From contig NC_031476.1 of NCBI RefSeq assembly GCF_000006565.2, forward strand, positions 2,938,458 to 3,002,457: a DNA stretch of 64,000 nucleotides, written 5' to 3'. Origin of the DNA: Toxoplasma gondii ME49 (lineage: Eukaryota; Apicomplexa; Conoidasida; Eucoccidiorida; Sarcocystidae). This document shows, one piece after another, positions 1 through 11,600 of this stretch (position 1 is its first letter; each line of letters opens with the position of its first letter). The position numbers and the translations under genes are program-made. The notes beneath the pieces were generated by a model that saw nothing but the letters and a program-made list of their open reading frames with translations, was not told the DNA's origin and searched no databases.

Positions 1-119
1 TATCTGCTGGAAGCCCCGAGAACGCCTGGTGTCGATACGGGGCTTCAAGACTCTCATGCTCCTGTGTTGAATTTCAGTGCCATGTCACTTGGCTGTTTCT
101 CCCTGTGTTTTTTTTCCAG

Positions 120-3100
120 ATTTCCTCTTGATGCATGTTTCTTCGTTTATTCGAGCGGACATCCGTCCGGCAATTGCGGCCCACAAGGAGAGAACAGCGA
201 CCAAGTTTCGGGGCGTATCTGGCGGGGAAGCTGTGATGACGCAACTGCTTGCGCGCGCGTCTCCCTCGAATGCCCAGAGACTTCTGGACGACGACGTCGC
301 TCTGCTTGTTGAGTCGCAGACGAAGGAAGTCATCGCGTCGTTTTCTCTGAAGAAGCGCGCAGAAGTCGAACTCGGCGAAGACCTCATTCAGCTCGTGAGG
401 AGACAAGCGGGGCAAGCATGTCTGGGAAGAGACAAGGCCGAGGAAAGGAATCAGAAGAGAGGAAGAGAAGCGGAAATGACCAAAAGAAAAAACAAGGACA
501 TACGGAAAGTAACAGGCAAGGCAGTGAGGAAGACAGTAGGAAAGGACAACGTAGGAAGAGAACTAGGAAGGAGACTAGTGGAGAAAGCCGAAAAGAATGT
601 GAAGCATGAGTTATTGCCTCCAGTTGGAGAGAGATGCTTTTCACACATGTGGGGACAAACAGAAAAACATACCAAAGAAAGTCAAAAAAAACGTCTGACA
701 ACCCTCCAGTGGGTACCTGAAATCTGAAAAATGCGACATTTTCGCCGGTGGTTCCCTCACATAGTCCATGTCGCGGTGCCTACGCTCCTGAAGAAGGCAG
801 TCAGCTGAAAACGCGGAATCGCGCTGTCCCCCTGTGTAGCAGGGAACTCCATTTGTAGAGACCTCGAAACCTCATTGCATAATGTTTCGCAGAACCGTCA
901 CAGTATAGCGGCGTACGATTCTCGTTTTCTCCTGTGTAACAGGGAAAGGAGTTTCAGAGGTCGTCTGAACTGCATGCATGTGACGTTTGTTAAGATCCTT
1001 GTTGACAGCAGTTTTTCTGATGTTTCGTCTGTTTGACAGACGCTTCGAGGGGGGTACTCGACACCTGCGAAGCGCGTGGAGGGAGGTACTGCTCAGTCGT
1101 GTGGAGCTGAGTAGACGACGTGAGGTGACTATGTTTGTCGTCTGAAAAAACAGGACGGATAGACGAGTTGAGACAGGTTTCATCTGTTTGCTGCGGAAAT
1201 GTTTGGAAGAGAATGAGTGAAGAAAGATTCGTAAAAAGCGACAATTAACTGGCGCATGCATCGCCTGAGTCGACGCTGCGCTCTGTGAAGACGGAGGAGC
1301 CAGGAACCAGGTGCAAGCAGTCCTCAGTTTTTTTCGCGCCATTTCTCCTGCTGCAACGCGAAACATGGTTTGACTCGAAAAGACATACAGTCCTACTCCA
1401 GTGCCCACCTGTCTACATGATTATGTGTACATATCTGCATGCAGACAGGCTGACAGATGGACAGGTAGACGCGTATTTGGTAGGGAGGAGAAACATCTTT
1501 CGATTGATAAACTGATAGAAATAAATAAAATATATATATGCATATATATTGGTAGGGAACTAGAATGGTAGTTGAGAGATACATTGAAGGTAAAGATATG
1601 CATAAATAGGCTTCTGCCGTATATTGAAGCGCAAATGGCGAGGTAGAGGAAAGATGTAGCTGGATAGCTAGAGAACTCCGACGACAGTTGGGAAGCCGAG
1701 AGAGACAGAGCTGCACTGCTGTTTGTCATATGCGGTGATGTTTTCTTCAGGCTGCCACTCCGTCGTCGTGCGGCTTCCAAGTGCACTACGACCTTGTCGA
1801 CATTGGAGTGTATCTCTGCGCTCCGAAGGTGCAGGAACTATTTAGCGTTTCCTTCGACTACGTCAGTGTGAAACGCGACTTCATTCCTGACCTCATCAAC
1901 CGCGAAATCAAACTCGACGCCATCTACGCCTACGTCCTCGAGGTAACTTTAGGAGACAGGAATACGCAAACGCAATTGGGGAAAAAAGAAAAAGCGCAGA
2001 GAGGAAGCGCGAAGAAGAGGAAATTCAGGCAAGCGGACATGAGACGCAAGAAGCCCCGTGCATGCACAAGTCGTCCTCACTTGCGTGTCGTCAATCTCCA
2101 CTCCTTTCATCTGTCTCCATAGCGCTCTACCTATCAATCGATAGCTCTTTCTGCGTCTCCTTCAGTGTATGTGTCTCTCTTCCCAACTATATACATATAT
2201 ATATACATATATATATAGTTATATAGATATGTAGCCCTCTGCTTCGCTGTCGATCGCTATCTCTTCCTACATCTCTACCGCTCAATCGCCCGTTGCATTC
2301 CCTGCTTTTCTCTCAGTCTTCTCTGTCATTCTGCACTTCACTCTCTCGACTCATCTCTGCACACACATGTACACATATATATGTATATATATATATATGT
2401 ATATATGTGTGTATACATCCGTACATGTACATGTATGTGTGTATGTGTGTGAACGTACGGCACTCCTCTGGTGTATTGTTTCAAGCGCATTGCATTTCAT
2501 GTCAAACTCTGGACCCTGGGTCCTTGTTGTGTCGCCCCAGGAGACGCGGCTGGCTCTCCCATCGAACCGTTTTCCTTCGTTTCCGTTCCTCCTGCTCTTT
2601 CTTTACTTGCCTCCGCTCGTGCGCGCCGCGGCTTCGTTCCTTCTGTCCGCGTGGACCTGTTTGGGCTGTTTGAGCTCGCGGCGACGCGTTAGAGGAACGC
2701 GACAAGCGTTCCTGGATTCCCCTGACTGCGCCCGGTCACTTCCTTCGCGCCTGCGTGTTCCTGTTGCGCTTCGTCCGGCTTCCTCTGCAGACGCAGGAAG
2801 GCGAGAACGACGTCGCGTATGCGTCGTGCTGTACAGACCCCCGAACGTATTACCACACCTGCCGGGAAGCTTTGGAGAGGTGGACGTATCCTCTCGTTCC
2901 CGATACGCGAACTGCAGGCTCCGGCCATGCTCCGCAGCTGCGCTACCGCGGACGGGGCGTCTACCAGGTGGGCGAAGGAGGCGAGGAGAGACAGGACGTC
3001 GGGTGCATCCTGTCGACTCGGGGAGGCAGTGACTCGGAAGCAGCCAGGCGAACGCGTTTACGATCTAGTGTTTCTCTGCTTCCAGCCTTTTAGGCGACGT

Positions 3101-5767
3101 CAGTGGGGGGTCGACAAGGGGAGCGGCGAAGTTTGAGAGACAAAAGTCGAAAGCGAGAGAAGAGGGCAGCCTTCTCGAACGCGGTCGGTGCACGTTCGCC
3201 GAGGTGTGCCTTCGGTAGTCGTTTTTTCCTGAGAAGTGAGACGAGGTTGAAACAAGCTTACCAGCGAAGCGTGTAGGGCTTCGAGGAAAGGACAGGCGGA
3301 CTGCTCCGTGGAGAAAAGCGTCTTTGGGATGGGGTCGTACGTGAAGGTTTCAACCACGGGCATGCGCGTCGTCTGAGGTGTGTCGACGTGGAAACATTTC
3401 GCTCGAGACTGTCTCTTATCTGCTTTCGTTCTTGTCAGTGTCGCTTCCAGACTCGTGTGTACCTCAGTTTCCGCGAAGCTCAAGTCGCGGCCTCCGACGC
3501 CTGCGAGTTTTTTATTTCCGTCCGATTGCCTCCCCCTGTTTCCTGGTGCTTGCGTTTCTCGTCGCCAGCTCTGTTCCGTCGCTCCTCCGTGTGTTGCGTG
3601 GTTCACCTCGGTTCTGTTCGTTTTCTTCTCCACACCTTCAGGCGGACTCCGTCTCGCCTGGACTTCGCTGCGAGCTCGGGCCTCTGGTGGCGATCGAGGA
3701 CTCGACGACCATCGGGGACGGAACGACCATCCGACACTCGTTCATCGGTTCCAAGTGCAAGATTGGACGAAACGTCTTGATTGAGGGGTCGATTCTGTTT
3801 GGCAACGTGGAAATCTGCGATAACGTGAAGATCTCGAACTCGCTTCTCTTCACAGACATCAAGATCCTCGAAGACACGCGCGTAGGGGACAGCTGCGTCC
3901 TCGGGGGCGGCGTCACCATAGGCCGAGGCCGTGTCGTTCCTCCCTTTACTCGGATCTTCTTGCCTTCTCGCCTCCGCAAGAGCGAGGCAGAAGTCGCGGA
4001 TGCAGTCGCCCACGCAGATGCGCATGCAGAAAAGGAAATCATTGGAGAAGACGGAGAAGGAAAGCTCTGGCCTATGCAGCGTTGGTCGACAGAAAAACTC
4101 CAAACAATCTCTCTCGGCTGCTCCACGGCACCCTTCATTAAACTCCCGCTCCCCTCCTTCGCCGTCGACGAAGACGAGGTGAGCAACAGAAAGAACGATG
4201 AGGAGAAAGAACGGTGAGGGGAGAAGAAAGCGCGAACGGAGGAGGTAGTGAAACATTCGCTTCGAGAGCAGAGAGGAAGCGATGAAAGAGGGACAGGAGG
4301 AGAGAGAGAAGAAGAGACACGAACAGAAAGAGTGAAGAAGAGATACCAGGAAAGAGAAAGAACGCACAGGAGAGAACAGCAAGAGAGGAGACAACGGACG
4401 TAGGGAGAGAACACGGGTGCGAGAGAATAGGACTGAAGGGAGAACCAGAGGTCACGGGGAAGATCCGCGTTCAGTTCCCGGACTCGGAATTCTTTCTAAA
4501 GGAGCGCTTTACCCCACACACTCGCCAAGAGTAGGGACCCCTGCGAGTCGGTCTATACCAGTATTGGTCGGGCAAAACAAGAAACATGTTCTGTTCATCT
4601 TTTGTTGCCTTGCAGTCGAGCGAGGAAGAAGAGAGCGATGACGAGGCTGTGAGCGACGGAGAGGCTTCAGCTTCCTCTCCCGTCGCATCCCAGAAAAGAG
4701 ACCAGGGCGACGACAGTGCCTTCGCCTCGGAGATTCGAGCAATGTGCCAAGAGGGCCTGAGCGAGCCTCAGCACATGCAACACAAAGTTTTGGAAATGAA
4801 AAGTTTTCGCCTCGCCTCGAACAAGACGGACCTCGAAGTCGCGCAAGTCATTCTCCCCGTCTTCCTGGAAACGATCGCCTTCGCGGCCGACGGCGGAACT
4901 CCGAAGAAAGACGTGAGACACAAACAGGGAAGAGACAGGAGCACCTGCAGCTTGGGGGCGTAAAACAAGACTCACACGGAGAGGGTTTCGTTTCGAAAGA
5001 GCTCGAGCCTGAGTTGACCTGGCGTTCCTTTTTTTCGCTTCAGGGACTCGAAGTCTGGAAGTATCTTTGTGAGAGCGTGGAGTTTGCGCGTTTCGACCGT
5101 TGTTTCAGTGTTGGCCACGGCGGCATTTCTCTTCTCGTCGACATGTTTTCTTTTGGTGTGTGCCCTGTCGTCTCTTTCGTTTCGTTTGTTTCCCAGTCTT
5201 GCTTTTGTCCCTGCTTTCCAACGGTCTCCTTGGAGTTCTTTCCAGAGGCTTTCTCCTGTGGGTCTCCCTCTGCTGTGTTTCCTTCCCTGCCTGTCTGCTG
5301 CTCGGCATGTCTCCTTCCCGCGCGTGTCTCCGCTTCTTTCTTCTCAGACATGGGAGAAGTTCATCGCGACGCGTCGCGCGGGTCTGCTTTTCTCGTCGTT
5401 TCTGTCGAACGCACACCCGGAGGACTTGGTGCCTCTGTGGAGCATCTGTTTAGACTTTTGCATGCGCCCGACGCGGACTGTCTCCGTTTACTCTGGGCCG
5501 CAAAAAGAAGGCGAGGGCGACGACACCGAAGCGGAGACAGTGACTCGCGACAATCCGCTGTTCGGCTCCACAGTCTTTTGCTCGCTCTGTGAAGTTCTGC
5601 ATTCCTGCGACTTGCTCGACGCCGATCTGTCGCTGCCTCTGTGGTATCGACATAAAACACAGGGCGACCTGAGAGAAGACGAAAAGGCGTTCTTGAACAG
5701 TCCGAGGCTGAAGGCCTTCGTCGAGTGGCTAGAGGAAGAAGATGCCAGCGACGAAGACGACGAATGA
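120..5767 (+). CDS. EIF2B5: Translation initiation factor eIF2B subunit epsilon, 5'-truncated by the window edge
   Basis: Catalytic subunit of the cytosolic eIF2B complex, which exchanges GDP for GTP on eIF2. Exons supported by splice sites and phase: 120-394, 1751-1942, 2791-2967, 3642-4178, 4616-4912, 5044 to about 5076 or 5109, and 5348-5767 (TGA). The first exon holds the end of the nucleotidyltransferase-like domain (FLLMHVSSFIRADI, matching the family's FLLVSGDVV region). The second holds DLVDIGVYLCAPKV and SFDYVSVKRDF, the third the RWTYPLVPD segment. The fourth carries left-handed beta-helix hexapeptides (IEDSTTIGDGTTI, IGSKCKIG, LGGGVTIG). The last three form the W2/eIF5C HEAT domain and end in the family's acidic-aromatic box (VEWLEEEDASDEDDE). 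All joins are phase 0. The 3' end of the 5044 exon is unclear: the phase-compatible donors are weak (GTGGAG or GTTGGC), while a stronger GTGAGA at 5070 is out of phase. The N-terminal half is outside the window. Confidence 0.93.
2187..2452. repeat. TA and GT/TATG microsatellites in an eIF2B epsilon intron
   Basis: Two simple-sequence blocks, about 2187-2232 and 2358-2452, lie in the intron 1943-2790. The first is an imperfect (TA)n, the second mixes (TA)n, ACATG and (TATG/GTGT)n. They carry no coding signal. Confidence 0.85.
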
Positions 5768-8650
5768 GACAAAACGCAGAGAAACAGAGGCCTCCTCTCT
5801 TCGTTTGCTTCGGCGGTCAACCTCGCGTCTTTCATGTCTTCCTGTCTCGGTCAAGTCACGCGGCCGTAGAAGTGTATCCCTGGTGTGTTGCCATGCTGTT
5901 ACAAATCTTTTGTGGCGGCCTGCTCGAGGTGTAACCTCGTGGTGCACGCGCCGAGAACGTTTCGGCGCGAGAGCCGCTCCAGAGGAGGCGAATGACCTGC
6001 AAGCAGCTCGCGTCGGTCGAGTGAAGCGTTGACGAAACCGTTTGCGAAGCGAAGGAGGCCTCGCCGAGAGAAGCAGAGGAAAACGAAGCGAGAACCAAGG
6101 AAGAAACAGACGCGAGAAGCGAGGAAGGGAGCGACACAGAGACGGGAAGAAACAGTTCAGCACAAATCGAAGGAAGCAAGCGACCCTCCGAGGTCTGGAG
6201 GCTTTTCGCTGAACTTTTGGGTTTCCTCTGTACAATAAACGACGTTCCGTGGAAAGACACAACATCTCGACAGATTCAAGTATCTCGGGGCCACTGTCTT
6301 GTGTAGGTAAGGTTTCTCGTTTTTTCGCATTGGACAAGGCACTGTGAAACGAGACGCTTCCGTCCTAATACGTGCTGAGCGACAGAAAGGCCCTCGCCGA
6401 AGGAGAAGGCTGCCGTTCTGACTCGGCGCTGCTCTCGCGTCAGAACGCGCAGGACGATACTCGAACTGCAACAGAGACAGAGACAGAACGACAGCTGGTG
6501 TCACGAGAAACAGACTCGAAACAGAGTCAGAACGAAACGAAAAACAAGGGCAGAAAGAGATGTAAAACGACCGAGACTAACCACATGGAGCCTGCCGATC
6601 GGGACGATATGAGACACCCTGATGGTATGTGAAGGAAGGCAGCAAAACCTGGCAAGACAGTCTTGTATGCAGTTTGCGTCCGGCTGACAGGTCGACGGCC
6701 ATTCTCAGCTTTTCCGGGATATGGAAAGGTTTCAGTTTTTCTCCTTTTCGCATCTTTGGCCCAGCTCGGAGCCCATCCACGCACTTCCCTCCGAAGCACG
6801 AAAAAAAAGCCCCATGTCCATCGCGTTACCATGCAGAAAGGCTTAAACATGAAAAATGTGTTGAAATGCGTTATGACCAACTGAAGTTCGGGACGTGCAT
6901 TATTTGCGGCACTCCATGCACCTGGCATTTCCCAGATTTTGGATGTTTGAATTAGGCTGCCTTCATCGTTTGTTTGGGCTCGACGCCCGAATCGGTCGTG
7001 GGCAAGCGAGGCGTGTGATCTTGACACCAGTGATTTGAAATAACGGATCCTCGACGAAGTGCCTCCCCCATACCTGGAATCTCGTGACACCTAGTCCACT
7101 ACTCTCTCTGCTCTCTGTTTCGTCTCTCAGTTCCCCAAAGAAAAAAGCGTTCTTTTCTCTGTCATCAAAGGCGGAGCTAAGGCGTGCGTTTGATGGGCAT
7201 TTTGCCGCCATTATACAGTCATTCAGAATACACTGCTCTATCGCGGGTGCGGTCGAGTCTCCCCTTCACTTCTGTCGGTCCTTTTCCTTTTCTGCTTGGC
7301 ATTCTTGTGTCGGGTGAGGGCGGGGAAAAGGCCTCTCGGCGTCTAGGCATGCACCGGTCAGGCTCTTCGTCTCTTTTTCTTTATACGGCACCTAAATGGT
7401 TCATCTCTTTTTCGAGGTGCAGTCCTTGCGCACACAGGTTGTCTCAGTCGAGAGTCTCTCTCACGGGGACTCGCTTTCCGCGCTGCGACTCTTCTCTGTG
7501 TTCGTCCCACAACGCGAGTGCGTTTGTGTTCCTTGAACGAATCAGCTCTGTCTTCACAAGAAAAGGCTTCACCGCCCAACGGAAGAGACACGCCACAGAA
7601 AAGGCTCTTCCACCAAAATGACGTCACACCCAACCAGAACCGGATTTCGAATCACACGAACGGTTAAAAAACGGATCGTCCCAAAAACTGAATTTGCCGT
7701 CACAACATACGGATTCGTCGTCGGACTCGACCCTCGCGGCGACGGCAGCGAAGCCTCGATTGAGGCAAAAAGGAAATCGCGGAACAGACGCAGTAACTCC
7801 GACAGCGTGACACCTACTACTCAACAGATGCTTGCACAGTCGCTGCATTCAACACAAACGGACGCCCTGGGTGATTCTTGCATGCATACCTCTGCCTTGA
7901 ATGGTTACGTTCGTACATCGGAAGCAATTCGCATCTTTGGATTCCCTCCACTTGCCTCCTACCCCCCGGACCGCGGCTTGCCTGACCCCCTGCCCCCTCC
8001 GCAAGAAGCGCACCGCTCACGCCTCGCCAAATCGGACTGTCGCATGTCCTCCTTCTTGCCCTTCGACGCGGCTTTTCCATCCGTTCTCTTCGAGTCTCCT
8101 CTCTCTCCGTCACTCGTCCGAGTTGCGCCGCAAGCAGCTGCATACGCGCATCGCTGCCGCTCTCCCGCGGCTCCTCAATATCCACCCAGAACCCCCGAGA
8201 GCGCTCCAGACACACTTGGCTCCGAGGCATGACGACAGGCTCAGGGTCCGACGCCTACATGAGTCTGCCACGCAGACTGAGGACTCTCCACGACTTCCTG
8301 TGAACGCAGAAGAACAGGAGGAAAAGAGGAAGAAGCGCTGCATTTCTCCGTCGTGCGCTGCGTTCCTTTGAGAGGGCGAGTCCACCCCCACCGCTGCGTT
8401 CTGTCCCTCGACGAGAACCTGTAGGAGAGACAGATTCCGACGTCGATGCCTGCGGAACACAGGCGAAGCGGTGATGACTGCGTGAGGAGGCGAGGGAGTC
8501 CAATGAAGCGCCTCAGGGATTAAGTCGCACAGAGGCATGGCGTTTGAGGTCCCGAAGCCACAAAGATTTGAGAGCAGTTCACAGACGACGACTTCAAGGC
8601 GAAGCGGGGACAGCGCCTCGACTCTCTGCCAACGGTGTCTGACCTGACAC
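5768..8650. other. Convergent intergenic interval, mostly untranslated
   Basis: This 2.9-kb stretch lies between the stop of eIF2B epsilon and the stop of the minus-strand low-complexity gene, so both 3' UTRs must lie here. An AATAAA hexamer at 6234-6239, 467 bases after the eIF2B stop, could serve as a poly(A) signal. The longest open frame (7618-8232, plus) has no recognisable motif, is rich in Pro/Arg and has no convincing splice partners, so I do not call it a gene. Confidence 0.5.
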
Positions 8651-11600
8651 TCATTGGCCGCTCTCTTCTTTCACCTGTCTGCGTTTCAGATCCACTTTCT
8701 GAATCTTCTGTTTCCGACGCGGCTGCGGTGTCTGTCGCGCCGCAGACTTGCTCGCTTTCTGCTTCTCTCCTGTCTGTCCCGTGAGGCCTTCGCCTGTCTC
8801 CTGCCACGCACCTTGCTCGACCTCGACTCCTGCGCCCTGGACCAGCGACGGATCGCCGCCGCTCACCTCCCGCCTGCGCTTCTGCCTGCCTGGAGACAGG
8901 GACCCCTCGGGATCTGCTCCAGGGTGCAAGCAGACGCTCGACGAGGCTGCGAAAGGGGAGAGAAACGGTGAGGAAAACGGCGCACGCAGGTCCCCAGCGC
9001 TATGAACGCCCACAGGCCCGAGCACGAGGCTCGGCGACCCTTGAGGGAAAAAGGGGGCGCCCGGCAGCGAAGCCCCCACCGCAGTCTGCAGCGTTTGCAT
9101 CGGCAGGCGCGCATGCAGAATCTCTTCTTCGCCAGCGCGGCCCTGTGGAGCTGGGGACGGCCTCTGGGCGCCGCAGGCCGACATCTGTGCCGAGTTGAAG
9201 GCCGGCAGAGAGAGACGGCTGTCCAGAGGCGAAGCGGGGAAAGGAGAAGGACGAACTCCGGCGGCGACAGGCGAGGGCGAGGCGGAGGCCCCCAGCATCC
9301 ATGACGGGGAAAGAGCTGCGGCCTCGACAGGTTTCGTTTCCACAAGCTGCTGCAGACGCATTTTGTAGCACTGTGCGTGGTACTCCCTCAGCGCGTGTCT
9401 GTACTGGCGCGCGCGAGTCTCCTGGGCTGCTGCCGCGCGAGAAGAATGGCTTTCTTGGTCCTTCAGCAACGCTTGAAGGACCTTCACGCTCTCCTCGTCC
9501 TCGGAGTCCCCACAGCCACTCTCCACGTAGCGCTCCCACCGGAACAACCGCCCCCCAGAAGAAGGTGGAACTCTTCTCGGGTCGCGTCTCAGACCTTGCA
9601 ACGGAGAAGCCAAAGATGCAGACGATGAAGGTGAAGAAGAAGAATATGAAGAAGTCGAAGAGGACGCAGAAGAGGCGGAACAGGAAGAAGTACAGGAAAG
9701 AGAAGACGTCGAGCAGCAAGACGACGGTGAGAAAGAAGCAGAAGAAGAGAAAGAAGGAAAGGTGAAGTTCCAAGGGAAGTCTTGCCACACAGCAGTGGCG
9801 ACAGCAACTCCGAGGCGATCGAGATAGGAGGCAGGCGCATCTGGGGACGAACCGGATGGTGAACTTGGACTTTTTTCACTTGGAAGAGGACAGAGTTTCG
9901 AGCTGTCGCATGCATCGGGGTTTCCCTGTTTGTGCAGACTCGGCGCGGAGACCGGTGCATGCGTCTGTTTGCTCGCGCCTTTTCTCGCGGCGTTCCCCGT
10001 GTCCTGTCTTCCCCCGTTCAGCCACAGGAGCTGCAGCTGAACTTCGTCAAGGTTTTCAAGAGAACAGTCGGGAACGTAGGGAGCCGCACCCGCTGCGCGT
10101 CCATTGCTGTTCACATCATCTTCTCTCTCGCCAGATCTGCTGCTCTCAGATCTGTCCCCTTGTCCCTCCGGCACCGCGTCAGTCGCCTTCGTGTCTCGTC
10201 TGATGGCTCTTCCAGGAGTCTCTCCTGTCTCTTTCAGGCAATCAACGCGCTGGCCTCCTCGCTCGCAAACTGGGATTTTCGTTTCTCCCTGCCTCTGGGG
10301 ACTTCCCACCCTTCCCTCAGTCTCGGGCCAGCAGTCTGCGGAGACCGTCGCCGTCTCTGCATCTGCGAGCGCAGTGCAGAGTCCTCGGACGCGTTTCTTC
10401 TGCGTCTCTCCGAAGCCGGTTTCTCTGCCTCCTCGTTTCTCCCTCTTCACAGGAACCATGTGCCACCGTCCTTCGCCTGCGGCGCGAAGCACGCTCGTCT
10501 GGCGAGTCCGCGTCTCTAAAAATGCGTGAAAAGAGAGGGCAAGAAGCTCCTCTTCTTCGACATCCTCTCCATCCTCTTCTCCCGTCTTCTCGGCGCTCTC
10601 TGCTGCCTTCCTCAGCTCGTTGCAGCCCGCGGTCCCCCGCTCCGCTTCTTCTTCGTCTCTCTTAGACTCTCTCTTCGTCTTGAACACAGCTCCTCCTCCT
10701 GCCTTGTCCCGTTCGTTCGCAGCCGGTCCCCCCGCTGGCCTCTCGCCACCGGAAGAACCATGAACCGCGAGGGCGGAAGCGTCGTCGACGACGGCCCGGC
10801 ACCCGCTCTCCTTCTCTGCATGCAGAACGCGAGACGAAGAAGAGGCGCCGTCTGGGGTGTTGCCCTTCTCACCACCCCCCTCTTGCAAACGTAAGGAGAC
10901 AGGGGCGGCGTTCTGCCCAGCGGCTGCTCCTGGCCTCTGTGGCCTTTCCACGAGCCGTTGCATGCGCCACCGGACGCGGGTCTCGAGTTGACGCAGTCGC
11001 CTTGTTTCGCTCTCCACTTCGTCTCTGAGGAGACGGAGACAGGCAGCCGAGGTCTCGTGGCGTCTCCGGAGAAGCGCCGAAACGCGCTCCTGCTGATCCA
11101 GAAGCACCGTCGCCCCGTCCTCTCCACCGACAACAAACGACGAGGCCGAAGGGGAACGAGAAAGCGCATGCGAACTCCCAGAAGAAGAAGGCGAGGAAAA
11201 CGATGGTCGCTTCCCCACATCCCCTCCAGGCTGCGGCCGCCTCGCCCCAGGAGAACCCCGAGAGAGCGCGGGACTTGCCTTTAAAGGCGCCCGGAACACG
11301 CTGGGAGAGTCGGCGCAGTCTCCGGGAAGTCCCTCCCTCTGTCTGCCTGCAGGCGATCTGCATGCGCCGCTAGCTGCCACGGACGTTCCACATGGTTCTC
11401 CAGTTAGGGGACGAGAACTCGAAGAAGCGGGAGCTGGAGCCTGGGAAGCGTCCTTGTTCCGCGCCTCCTCGCCCTCGTCTCGGAGCGGCGATGGTGTCCC
11501 ATCATGAGTGGAGACAGGAGGCCCAGAGGCGGCGCCCCCGACTGGCTTCGGAAGGTCGCTGTTCACGGTTTCGTTTTCTGTGGGCGCAGCGGCGCCGTCG

